NCBI GenBank assembly: GCA_017411585.1
Contig: JAFQPV010000330.1
Coordinates: 1-5,697 of the forward strand
Length of the DNA stretch: 5,697 nucleotides
Source: Clostridia bacterium
GTDB taxonomy: Bacteria; Bacillota; Clostridia; UBA1381; UMGS1253
Direction of reading: 5' to 3'
Positions 1-5,697 of this stretch are shown here, one piece after another. The notes below the pieces were generated by a model, which did not search any database, was not told the DNA's origin, and saw nothing but the letters and a program-made list of their open reading frames with translations. Made by a program: the position numbers and the translations under genes. Each line of letters starts with the position of its first letter. The stretch's first letter is position 1.

Positions 1-7
1 AGCCTTG

Positions 8-60
8 CTGCACCCTTACGCATCCAAAGGACTAAAATTTTCCTGCGTATAGGGTCGCAG
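8..60. repeat. Imperfect hairpin near the left edge
   Basis: CTGCACCCTTACGCA (8-22) pairs with TGCGTATAGGGTCGCAG (44-60), leaving only two single-base bulges. A smaller AGGA/TCCT pairing (28-31 with 41-44) overlaps the top of the stem. There is no T-run directly after either arm, so it does not look like an intrinsic terminator. It sits in the predicted leader of the gene presumed to lie left of the window, next to the palindrome at 62-169. It may be another small interspersed repeat or a leader RNA structure; the sequence does not decide between these. Confidence 0.45.
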
Positions 61-61
61 A

Positions 62-169
62 GTTTAAAAAGAGAAAATTTGTATGAAAGACAAGGACAAA
101 ATTTTTGTGCATACTCTCGTATGTGCATAAATTTTTCCGTAGGATTTCACTAAATTTGCCTTTTTAAAC
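62..169. repeat. Long imperfect palindrome, repeat family copy A
   Basis: The element begins GTTTAAAAAG (62-71) and ends with its exact reverse complement CTTTTTAAAC (160-169). Next to the centre, 99-114 (AAATTTTTGTGCATAC) matches the reverse complement of 119-134 at 13 of 16 positions around a TCTC loop (115-118), so both the outer ends and the core fold back. The stretch 66-95 shares 25 of 30 bases with 5560-5589 and is clearly related to 5464-5492 on the other side of the purine genes, so this is a dispersed repeat rather than a local hairpin. It has no coding capacity and looks like a small non-autonomous palindromic (MITE-like) element. It lies just downstream of the leftward promoter at 198-225, so it would be transcribed in that leader. 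Confidence 0.6.
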
Positions 170-197
170 CCTATGAGGTTTAACTCCCCTCGGCTTT

Positions 198-225
198 ATT
201 ATATAGCACAATTTGAATTTTGCAA
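198..225 (-). promoter_or_regulatory. Leftward sigma-A type promoter with perfect -10
   Basis: On the minus strand TTGCAA (-35, 220-225, 4 of 6 consensus bases) is followed after 16 bp by a perfect TATAAT (-10, 198-203). The surroundings are AT-rich and lie beyond the purL terminator at 281-310, as expected for the start of a new transcription unit. Transcription would start near 191 and run off the left edge. I see no convincing coding start before position 1, so the controlled gene is unknown and its leader is at least about 190 nt. The promoter is overlapped by symmetrical sequences at 204-257, which suggests regulation. Confidence 0.55.
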
Positions 226-257
226 GGCTTATTTGAACAAATGTTCATTTTGTGCTA
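204..257. repeat. Inverted repeat spanning the leftward promoter
   Basis: TAGCACAATTTGAA (204-217) and TTCATTTTGTGCTA (244-257) are reverse complements at 12 of 14 positions, including the outer 8 bases (TAGCACAA/TTGTGCTA). The left arm fills most of the spacer between the -10 and -35 of the promoter at 198-225 and the right arm lies upstream of the -35. ATTTGAA also occurs twice in direct orientation, at 211-217 and 231-237, exactly 20 bp apart. This could be a pair of operator half-sites or a hairpin in read-through transcripts; no specific regulator can be named from it. Confidence 0.5.
234..247. promoter_or_regulatory. Operator-like palindrome, GAAC-N4-GTTC
   Basis: TGAAC-AAAT-GTTCA is a perfect 5-bp inverted repeat with a 4-bp centre. 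Its core has the GAAC-N4-GTTC layout of the LexA (DinR) SOS box known from Bacillus, whose consensus has C and G outside this core where T and A are found here. It lies 8 bp upstream of the -35 of the leftward promoter. A LexA site is one reading. Another dimeric repressor, or a chance palindrome in AT-rich DNA, is also possible, especially since the regulated gene is not visible. Confidence 0.35.
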
Positions 258-280
258 ATTTATGGTTGTTTTTGCAAATA

Positions 281-310
281 AAAAAGCTTATGCGATTGCA
301 TAAGCTTTTT
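281..310 (-). terminator. Intrinsic terminator after purL
   Basis: AAAAAGCTTATGC (281-293) and GCATAAGCTTTTT (298-310) form a perfect 13-bp stem with a GATT loop. Read on the minus strand, the stem begins 12 nt after the purL stop codon and ends in a TTTTTTATTT tract, as expected for rho-independent termination of the purD-purL transcript. The stem is also followed by T residues on the plus strand, but no plus-strand gene is present here. Confidence 0.85.
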
Positions 311-322
311 CGGTATTGCTTC

Positions 323-3300
323 TTATTTAAAATACTTGACTGCGCTTTCAAACATACCCATATCGTAGTTGCCTTCGACATTTTTGTAAAGACCAGCGCC
401 GATACGCTCGGAGTGACCCATCTTACCGAGTACGCGGCCGTCCGGCGAGGTGATACCCTCAACTGCCAGGATAGAACCGTTCGGGTTGAAGTGAATGTCG
501 TTGGTCGGATTGCCGGCAAGGTCAACATACTGCGTGATAATCTGACCGTTGTCCGCGAGTTGACGGATGAGCGCTTCGTCTGCAAGGAAGCGGCCCTCGC
601 CGTGCGAAATCGGCACGGTGTAGATATCGCCGACATTTGTATTTGCAAGCCACGGGGACTTGTTCGATGCAATTCTTGTACGCACGAGTCTCGACTGGTG
701 GCGCGAAATCGTGTTAAAGGTCAGCGTCGGGCAATTTTCATCGGTGTCGATGATTTTGCCGTACGGCACGAGACCTAACTTAATGAGCGCCTGGAAGCCG
801 TTACAGATACCGCACATAAGTCCGTAGCGGTTATCCAAAAGGTCGCTTACAGCATCCTTAATCTGTGCGTTTCTGAAAAATGCGGTAATAAACTTACCGG
901 AGCCGTCCGGCTCGTCACCGCCGGAAAAGCCGCCCGGGATGAAGATAATCTGGGAATCTGCAACCTTCTTTGCAAATGCGTCAACCGACTCTGCAATTGC
1001 AGCAGAGGTCAAATTGCGGATTACGAAGATTTCCGGCTCTGCGCCTGCTTTTCTGAGTACCTTTGCGGTATCAAATTCGCAGTTTGTGCCCGGGAATACC
1101 GGAATGAGCACGCGCGGCTTTGCAGCCTTGATTGCCGGTGCTACGCGGCTTTCTGCTGTATAGGAAAATGCCGGGATTTCCTTTTCTTCTGTCTTAATAT
1201 TGCAGGAGAAGATGCCCTCCAATTTGTCTTCATAGCCCTTTAAGAGTGCGCCGAGGTCGAGCGTGTCGCCGCCGAAGGCGATTGCCTGTGCAGCGGTTGT
1301 AGTGCCGAGCAGCTTGCCGATATTTACATCCTCTGTAAGCTCTAAGATAAAGCTGCCGTAGTTGCCGCGCTCAAAGATGTCATTTAAGGACAGCGCATCA
1401 TCGTACTTAAAGCCGATGCCGTTACCGATTGCCATCTTAAAGATTGCTTCTGCAATGCCGCCGAAGCCGATGGTGTACGCGGCTGCTACCTTGCCCTCGC
1501 GCATCAGCTTGGTTACGGTGTTGAAGGTATCTACAAGCGATTTTGTCACCGGCAGACCGTTTTCATCATATTCCGGCGCAAGGTATACAACCTTATGGTC
1601 AGCTGCCTTAAATTCGCCGGAGATGATGTTTTGTACCTTATCCGTGGTTACCGCAAAGGAAACAAGTGTCGGCGGAACATCTAACTGTTCGAAGCTGCCG
1701 CTCATGGAGTCCTTACCGCCGATTGCGCCGATTTCAAGCTCTTTTTGTGCCATAAATGCACCGAGCAGGGCAGATAACGGCTTGCCCCAGCGCTTTGCAT
1801 CCTTCATCGGCTTTTCAAAGTATTCCTGGAAGGTTAAATAAACTTCTTTAAAGTCTGCGCCGGCTGCGATCAGCTTGGACACGGATTCAACCACTGCCAT
1901 ATATGCGCCGTGGTACGGGCTTTGCTCGGAAATGTATGGGTTATAGCCCCAAGCCATGAGTGAGCAGGTGTCGGTGTATTTTTGTTCAACCGATACCTTG
2001 TGTACCATTGCCTGAATCGGGGTAAGCTGGTTTTTACCGCCGAACGGCATCAGGACTGTGCCTGCACCGATGGTCGAGTCGAAACGCTCGGAAAGACCGC
2101 GCTTCGAGCACATATTCAAATCGGTTACAAGTGCATTGTAGTTATCTGTAAAGCTGCCGGTTACAGCTTCCTTTTTATAGGTTGCTGCAGCAGCGTGCAC
2201 ATCAATGTGCTTTTCTGCACCGTTGGAATTTAAGAATTCGCGCGAGATATTTACAATCTGCTTGCCGTTCCAGTGCATTACGAGTCTCGGCTCTGCTTTT
2301 ACGGTTGCAACGATGCTTGCTTCTAAGTTTTCGCTGTCTGCCAGCTCGATAAAGCGTGCAGCGTCTTCCTTAGCAACCACAACAGCCATACGCTCCTGCG
2401 ATTCGCTGATGGCAAGCTCTGTGCCGTCCAAGCCGTCGTACTTTTTCGGTACGGCATTTAAGTTGATTTCAAGACCGTCTGCCAATTCGCCGATGGCAAC
2501 GGATACACCGCCGGCACCGAAGTCGTTACAACGCTTGATTAAAAGCGAAGCTTCCTTGTTTCTGAACAGTCTCTGCAGCTTTCTTTCTTCCGGGGCGTTA
2601 CCCTTCTGTACCTCTGCGCCGCAGCTTTCGAGCGACTGCAGGTTGTGGGACTTCGAAGAGCCTGTTGCACCGCCGCAGCCATCACGGCCGGTTCTGCCGC
2701 CCAAGAGGATAACGATATCACCGTCAACCGGGCGCTCACGGCGCACGTTTTCAGCCGGTGCTGCTGCGATAACTGCACCGATTTCCATACGCTTTGCAGC
2801 GTAGCCCGGGTGATAGAGCTCATCTACCTGACCGGTTGCAAGACCGATCTGGTTGCCGTAGGAGCTGTAGCCCGCAGCAGCGGTGGTTACAATCTTGCGC
2901 TGCGGCAGCTTGCCCGGCATGGTATCCTGTACGCTGACGCACGGGTCAGCTGCACCGGTGACGCGCATCGCTGCATATACATAGGATCTTCCGGAGAGCG
3001 GGTCGCGGATTGCGCCGCCGATACAGGTTGCAGCGCCGCCGAACGGCTCGATTTCCGTCGGATGGTTGTGTGTTTCGTTCTTAAATAAGAGGAGCCATTC
3101 CTCAGTTTTGCCTTCGATGTCTACATCAATCTTTACCGTGCAGGCATTGATTTCTTCAGACTCGTCGAGGCGGTCTAATTTGCCGTTCTTTCTGAGATGC
3201 TTTACGGCAAGTGTTGCGATGTCCATTAAGTTAATCGGCTTTGTTCTGCCGAGCTCTGCGCGGGTCTTGATGTATTCATCGTAAGCCGCCTGCAGAAGAG

Positions 3301-4015
3301 CATCTTCAAACTTAACGGAGTCGATGGTGGTTAAGAATGTGGTGTGACGGCAATGGTCGGACCAGTAGGTGTCAATCATTTTGATTTCCGTAATGGTCGG
3401 GTTTCTGCCTTCTGTTTTAAAGTAGCCCTGGCAGAATGCAATATCGTCGTTGTCCATTGCAAGACCGTTGTCTACAACGAAAGCGGCAAGGCCGTCTTTA
3501 TCTAAGTCGATAAAGCCGTCGAGCGTACGTACCTCGGTCGGAATGTCATACTCGGTTTTGAGTGTTTCGTATGTATCCAGCGATGCCAGGCGGCTTTCTA
3601 CCGGGTTGATAACATACTTTTGAATGGTTTCAATTTCTTCTGCCGAAAGATTGCCGTAGAGCAAATATACCTTCGCGGTCTTTACATCCGGGCGGTCCTT
3701 CTTGGAAATGATCTGGATACACTGCGCTGCAGAGTCTGCTCTCTGGTCAAACTGACCCGGCAGAAATTCAACTGCGAATACGCAGTCTGCGCCCTGCGGA
3801 AGCTCGTCCGTTACATTGTCGAGCTGCGGCTCGGCAAACACGGTCATTTTGCAGGCATCAAACAGGTCTTTTTCAATATTTTCCACATCATAGCGGTTGA
3901 AAATGCGCACATCCTTTAAAGCGTCAATCTGCAAAAGACCCTTTAAGTCGTTTTTGAGCGCTGTCGCCTCGTGGGCAAGACCTTCCTTCTTTTCTACATA
4001 AATTCTATATACCAT
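323..4015 (-). CDS. purL: Phosphoribosylformylglycinamidine synthase, single chain with fused glutaminase
   Basis: This cytoplasmic enzyme converts FGAR, glutamine and ATP to FGAM, the fourth step of de novo purine synthesis. The 1230 residues resemble the large single-chain PurL rather than the separate PurS/PurQ/PurL set. Residues 1 to about 150 are the N-terminal, PurS-like region, followed by a linker. The two AIRS-like halves of the synthetase run from about 216 to 945, with TYWSDHCRHT (216-225), NETHNHP (313-319), the glycine-rich GGRTGRDGCGGATG (439-452), CNDFGAGG (496-503) and IGGKDSMSG (765-773). The class I glutamine amidotransferase domain covers about 966-1230: FPGTNCE (974-980), nucleophile Cys1071 in GICNGFQ, and His1138/Glu1140 in HGEGRF. 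No catalytic residue, frame or end is missing. The ATG at 4015 has a strong ribosome binding site and starts 11 nt after purD. Identity is very secure; assignment to the Clostridia/streptococcal-type clade is inferred from length and motifs. Confidence 0.98.
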   Translation of the reverse strand: MVYRIYVEKKEGLAHEATALKNDLKGLLQIDALKDVRIFNRYDVENIEKDLFDACKMTVFAEPQLDNVTDELPQGADCVFAVEFLPGQFDQRADSAAQCIQIISKKDRPDVKTAKVYLLYGNLSAEEIETIQKYVINPVESRLASLDTYETLKTEYDIPTEVRTLDGFIDLDKDGLAAFVVDNGLAMDNDDIAFCQGYFKTEGRNPTITEIKMIDTYWSDHCRHTTFLTTIDSVKFEDALLQAAYDEYIKTRAELGRTKPINLMDIATLAVKHLRKNGKLDRLDESEEINACTVKIDVDIEGKTEEWLLLFKNETHNHPTEIEPFGGAATCIGGAIRDPLSGRSYVYAAMRVTGAADPCVSVQDTMPGKLPQRKIVTTAAAGYSSYGNQIGLATGQVDELYHPGYAAKRMEIGAVIAAAPAENVRRERPVDGDIVILLGGRTGRDGCGGATGSSKSHNLQSLESCGAEVQKGNAPEERKLQRLFRNKEASLLIKRCNDFGAGGVSVAIGELADGLEINLNAVPKKYDGLDGTELAISESQERMAVVVAKEDAARFIELADSENLEASIVATVKAEPRLVMHWNGKQIVNISREFLNSNGAEKHIDVHAAAATYKKEAVTGSFTDNYNALVTDLNMCSKRGLSERFDSTIGAGTVLMPFGGKNQLTPIQAMVHKVSVEQKYTDTCSLMAWGYNPYISEQSPYHGAYMAVVESVSKLIAAGADFKEVYLTFQEYFEKPMKDAKRWGKPLSALLGAFMAQKELEIGAIGGKDSMSGSFEQLDVPPTLVSFAVTTDKVQNIISGEFKAADHKVVYLAPEYDENGLPVTKSLVDTFNTVTKLMREGKVAAAYTIGFGGIAEAIFKMAIGNGIGFKYDDALSLNDIFERGNYGSFILELTEDVNIGKLLGTTTAAQAIAFGGDTLDLGALLKGYEDKLEGIFSCNIKTEEKEIPAFSYTAESRVAPAIKAAKPRVLIPVFPGTNCEFDTAKVLRKAGAEPEIFVIRNLTSAAIAESVDAFAKKVADSQIIFIPGGFSGGDEPDGSGKFITAFFRNAQIKDAVSDLLDNRYGLMCGICNGFQALIKLGLVPYGKIIDTDENCPTLTFNTISRHQSRLVRTRIASNKSPWLANTNVGDIYTVPISHGEGRFLADEALIRQLADNGQIITQYVDLAGNPTNDIHFNPNGSILAVEGITSPDGRVLGKMGHSERIGAGLYKNVEGNYDMGMFESAVKYFK

Positions 4016-4020
4016 TTTTA

Positions 4021-4028
4021 TCCCCCTT
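4021..4028 (-). promoter_or_regulatory. purL ribosome binding site overlapping purD stop
   Basis: On the minus strand AAGGGGGA lies 5 nt before the purL ATG. Its first two bases are the last two of the purD TAA stop codon (4027-4029). This fixes the purL start and places it where ribosomes finishing purD can reinitiate, which supports translational coupling of the two genes. Confidence 0.8.
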
Positions 4029-5292
4029 ACGCCTTTGCAGCGAGCGCTTTTTTACCGATGTCGCTGCGGCTGTATGCGTTGTCAAAATGTACTTTTGCTA
4101 CGTTTTTATAGCTTTCGGCAATCGCTGCCTCCAGCGTCGGTGCCGTTGCCGTTACGCCGAGCACGCGGCCGCCGTTTGTTAAGAGCTTGCCGTCTTTTAA
4201 GGTAGCACCTGCCACATAAAGCTCTGCGGCAAAATCGGCATCTACCGTGATTTCAAAGCCCTTTTCGTATGCGGAAGGATAGCCCTTCGATGCCATAATA
4301 ACACAGCACGCATTTTTATCTGCAAAGCGTACATCTGCTTCGGCAAGCTTGCCTTCTGCGATGGCTTGCATAATTTCAAATAAATCACTTTCCAGAAGCG
4401 GCAAAACAACCTGCGTTTCCGGGTCACCGAAGCGGCAGTTGTATTCAATCACCTTCGGGCCGTTTGGTGTGAGCATCAAGCCGAAGTACAAGCAGCCCGT
4501 AAACGGTCTGCCCTCAGCGTTCATTGCTGCAATCGTCGGCTCGAAAATCGTTTTCATACATTCGTCTGCGATTTCCTTGGTGTAGTACGGGTTTGGCGCA
4601 ACCGTACCCATACCGCCGGTGTTTAAGCCGTTGTCGCCGTCGAGCGCGCGCTTGTGGTCCATGCTCGAAACCATCGGGATAACCGTTTTTGCATCCGTAA
4701 ATGCCAGAACGGAAACCTCCGGACCGGTCAAGAATTCTTCAATAACGATTTTAGAACCGCTGTCGCCGAATACTTTGTCTGCCATCATCGAGCGAACAGC
4801 ATCTTTTGCAGCCTCTCTTGTTTCGGCAATCACAACGCCCTTACCGAGCGCAAGACCGTCTGCCTTGATTACGGTCGGAATCGGCGCAGTCTCGAGGTAG
4901 GCGAGTGCTTTGTCCATATCGTCAAACACTTCGTACGCCGCGGTCGGAATATTGTATTTTTTCATCAGGTTTTTCGAGAAAATCTTACTGCCTTCAATGA
5001 TGGCAGCGTTTGCCTTCGGGCCGAAGCACGGGATGCCCTTTGCATTTAATGCATCCACACAGCCGAGCACGAGCGGATCGTCCGGCGCTACAACGGCGAA
5101 GTCGATTTTGTTTTCTACTGCCCAGGCAGTAATTTTATCTATATCCTTTGCGCCGATGTCCACACAGGTGGCATCAGCCGCAATACCGCCATTGCCCGGC
5201 AGGGCAAACAGCTCGGTAATCTTTTTGCTTTCCTTTAATTTTTTGATGATGGCGTGCTCTCTGCCGCCACCGCCGACAACCATTACTTTCAT
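4027..5292 (-). CDS. purD: Phosphoribosylamine--glycine ligase (GAR synthetase)
   Basis: This cytoplasmic ATP-grasp ligase joins phosphoribosylamine and glycine, with ATP cleaved to ADP and phosphate, to give GAR in the second step of purine synthesis. At 421 residues it has normal length for the family. The N-domain opens with GGGGREHA (7-14). The ATP-grasp region includes IIEGSKIFSKNLM (98-110), KADGLALGKGVV (143-154), EEFLTGPEVS (185-194) and DHKRALDGD (212-220), with NTGGMG (224-229) following. The family signature EYNCRFGDPE (283-292) supplies the metal-binding Glu283 and Asn285. The C-domain has NGGRVLGV (373-380) and RSDIGKKAL (409-417). The start ATG at 5292 gives the expected MKVMVVGGGG beginning and has AAAGGA upstream. 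It is the first gene of the visible unit and is followed after 11 nt by purL, with which it is probably cotranscribed. Nothing is missing or unusual. Confidence 0.98.
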   Translation of the reverse strand: MKVMVVGGGGREHAIIKKLKESKKITELFALPGNGGIAADATCVDIGAKDIDKITAWAVENKIDFAVVAPDDPLVLGCVDALNAKGIPCFGPKANAAIIEGSKIFSKNLMKKYNIPTAAYEVFDDMDKALAYLETAPIPTVIKADGLALGKGVVIAETREAAKDAVRSMMADKVFGDSGSKIVIEEFLTGPEVSVLAFTDAKTVIPMVSSMDHKRALDGDNGLNTGGMGTVAPNPYYTKEIADECMKTIFEPTIAAMNAEGRPFTGCLYFGLMLTPNGPKVIEYNCRFGDPETQVVLPLLESDLFEIMQAIAEGKLAEADVRFADKNACCVIMASKGYPSAYEKGFEITVDADFAAELYVAGATLKDGKLLTNGGRVLGVTATAPTLEAAIAESYKNVAKVHFDNAYSRSDIGKKALAAKA

Positions 5293-5301
5293 GGAGTGAA
5301 A

Positions 5302-5308
5302 TTCCTTT
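5302..5308 (-). promoter_or_regulatory. purD ribosome binding site
   Basis: AAAGGAA on the minus strand ends 9 nt before the purD ATG at 5292. It supports this start over the second in-frame ATG at codon 4, which would be too far away. This is the only good Shine-Dalgarno sequence at the end of the long leader. Confidence 0.7.
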
Positions 5309-5335
5309 CTATATGGTTTTCATCTGCTTAGTTTC

Positions 5336-5353
5336 AAAGAGGAAAATCAGATG
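5336..5353. repeat. Partial repeat, family copy D
   Basis: AAAGAGGAAAATCAGATG resembles the first 18-19 bases of the repeat copy at 5464-5492 (AAAAAGAGAAAATCGGATG). The similarity stops exactly at GATG, where the GC-rich palindromic element at 5354-5427 begins. This suggests an older repeat end later interrupted by the second element. Because it is short, chance similarity cannot be fully excluded. Confidence 0.4.
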
Positions 5354-5427
5354 TTGTAGGGGCGGGCGTCCTCGACCGCCCGTCCGATTTTGTACAAGCG
5401 GACCGTCCGGGAGGCCGGTCCCTACAA
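5354..5427. repeat. GC-rich palindromic mini-element (MITE/REP-like)
   Basis: The ends are perfect inverted repeats, TTGTAGGG (5354-5361) and CCCTACAA (5420-5427). Inside are two hairpins, CGGGCG/CGCCCG (5363-5368 with 5377-5382) and GGACCG/CGGTCC (5400-5405 with 5416-5421), plus the palindrome TTGTACAA (5390-5397) between them. If the end is taken as TGTAGGG/CCCTACA, both sides are flanked by ATGT (5351-5354 and 5427-5430), a possible 4-bp target duplication. It has no coding capacity and is far more GC-rich than its surroundings. From memory, repeats beginning TGTAGGGGCG are common in gut Clostridia; that is recollection and not a search. It lies inside the predicted purD leader. Confidence 0.65.
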
Positions 5428-5431
5428 TGTT

Positions 5432-5461
5432 GCCGCGAGTATGCATAATACTCCAATCGGC
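5432..5461. repeat. Hairpin between repeat elements
   Basis: GAGTAT (5437-5442) and ATACTC (5448-5453) form a perfect stem around GCATA, and GCCG (5432-5435) can pair with CGGC (5458-5461) outside it. The core resembles the GTATGC-type centres of the neighbouring palindromes, so this is probably what remains of repeat copy D to the right of the GC-rich insertion. It would be transcribed in the purD leader. Confidence 0.4.
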
Positions 5462-5463
5462 AT

Positions 5464-5553
5464 AAAAAGAGAAAATCGGATGCAAGACGAGGCGACGGTT
5501 TGACCGCTATACTGTTGTATGCGGGCAAAGTTTGCGTCGATCCCCTCTGCAAT
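5464..5553. repeat. Imperfect palindromic repeat, family copy B
   Basis: The stretch 5464-5492 matches the family end seen at 66-95 and 5560-5589 (AAAAAGAGAAAA, then GGATG, then AAGAC-AGG). The rest folds back on itself. TATAC/GTATG sit around a TGTT loop (5513-5516), ATGCAAGACGAGGCGACG (from 5480) is related to the reverse complement of 5535-5553, and the arms between them are partly complementary. The layout (outer end, AAGAC-AGG, long arm, GTATAC-type centre) matches copy A at 62-169. No gene is encoded. Confidence 0.5.
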
Positions 5554-5559
5554 CACTGT

Positions 5560-5589
5560 AAAAAGTGGGAATTCGGATGAAAGACAAGG
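5560..5589. repeat. Repeat family copy C, one end only
   Basis: This 30-bp stretch, AAAAAGTGGGAATTCGGATG followed by AAAGACAAGG, shares 25 of 30 bases with 66-95 of copy A. No matching second arm is visible between it and the terminator at 5623, so it appears truncated. It directly abuts the -10 element of the predicted purD promoter, so the start of transcription would fall inside it. Confidence 0.5.
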
Positions 5590-5618
5590 AAGATACTGAC
5601 TTTAAAGGCTTTTGTCAA
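5590..5618 (-). promoter_or_regulatory. Predicted promoter of the purD-purL unit
   Basis: On the minus strand a perfect TTGACA (-35, 5613-5618) is followed after the ideal 17 bp by TATCTT (-10, 5590-5595, 4 of 6 consensus bases). It starts 4 bp after the terminator stem at 5623-5665, the usual order when one unit ends and the next begins. Transcription would start near 5583, giving a leader of about 290 nt before purD. I found no PurR-type box or recognisable purine riboswitch that would show how it is regulated. Confidence 0.6.
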
Positions 5619-5622
5619 ATGA

Positions 5623-5665
5623 AAAAGGTTAAAAAGAAAGCCTTTGGCTTTCTTTTTAACCTTTT
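5623..5665 (-). terminator. Strong intrinsic terminator upstream of purD
   Basis: The arms at 5623-5642 and 5646-5665 are perfect 20-bp reverse complements with a TTT loop. On the minus strand the stem ends in TTTTT followed by C. On the plus strand it runs into TTTTCTTTCTTTT, so it could act in both directions. No plus-strand gene precedes it, so it most likely ends a minus-strand gene lying to the right of the window. It separates purD-purL from that gene. Confidence 0.85.
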
Positions 5666-5697
5666 CTTTCTTTTGGCAAATATGCACTTATTCTTAG

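Noticed and set aside
173..778. 201-residue open frame on the plus strand overlapping the 3' end of purL
   Set aside because: Most of it is antisense to the conserved glutaminase domain of purL, it has no convincing ribosome binding site, and it crosses the promoter and terminator structures at 198-310. The other plus-strand frames inside purL and purD are shadows of the same kind.
5308..5337. Promoter-like TTGAAA-18-TATAGA on the minus strand just before purD
   Set aside because: Transcription would start at about the purD ribosome binding site and remove it. The promoter at 5590-5618 is better placed and closer to consensus.
5354..5427. tRNA-like fold, because of the two-arm structure and a length near 74 bases
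   Set aside because: There is no T-loop GTTCRA sequence, no anticodon arm of the right geometry and no acceptor pairing beyond the inverted ends. The symmetry fits a palindromic repeat element.
5334..5552. 72-residue minus-strand open frame upstream of purD
   Set aside because: It consists of the repeat elements, including the GC-rich palindrome. The protein is low in recognisable features and the frame has no plausible Shine-Dalgarno sequence.
5293..5583. Purine, PRPP or ppGpp riboswitch in the purD leader
   Set aside because: The conserved core sequences of the purine aptamer are not seen, and the hairpins present are explained by interspersed repeats. No terminator or anti-terminator pair lies close to purD. 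A covariance-model search would settle it.
5464..5589. CRISPR-like direct repeats, because similar 30-bp units recur 96 bp apart
   Set aside because: Only two nearby copies exist, they differ at several bases, the spacing is too large and the DNA between them is itself palindromic.

Overview
The window carries two intact, adjacent genes of de novo purine synthesis, both on the minus strand and read right to left: purD (GAR synthetase, 4027-5292), then purL (single-chain FGAM synthase with a fused glutaminase domain, 323-4015). Together they make up about 87% of the sequence. PurD makes GAR from phosphoribosylamine and glycine (step 2) and PurL amidates FGAR to FGAM (step 4). The formylation step between them (PurN or PurT) is not in the window.

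The best guess for the source is a member of the Clostridia, probably a gut organism of the Ruminococcaceae/Oscillospiraceae type. This rests on the roughly 1230-residue single-chain PurL with PurQ-like glutaminase motifs, the strong AGGGGG/AAAGGA ribosome binding sites, Firmicutes-like terminators and promoters, and a short GC-rich palindromic repeat (TTGTAGGGGCGG...CCCTACAA) that resembles repeats I recall from such genomes. It is an inference, not a proof.

Layout in the direction of transcription (right to left): a perfect 20-bp stem terminator (5623-5665) that probably ends an upstream minus-strand gene outside the window; a sigma-A type promoter immediately after it (5590-5618); a leader of about 290 nt filled with small repeats (5336-5589); purD; an 11-nt gap in which the purD stop codon runs into the purL Shine-Dalgarno sequence; purL; and a 13-bp stem terminator (281-310) just after the purL stop. 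purD-purL therefore looks like a self-contained two-gene transcription unit. Left of it is another promoter region (198-257) with a perfect TATAAT, pointing left to a gene outside the window. It is embedded in several inverted and direct repeats, including a GAAC-N4-GTTC palindrome. Its leader (1-190) holds a member of the same small repeat family and a second hairpin.

No new enzymatic, defence or mobile system is visible. The parts worth a second look are the intergenic regions: a degenerate family of short palindromic elements occurring in the predicted 5' leaders of two transcription units, one of them apparently interrupted by a second, GC-rich element, and the highly symmetrical promoter at 198-257.
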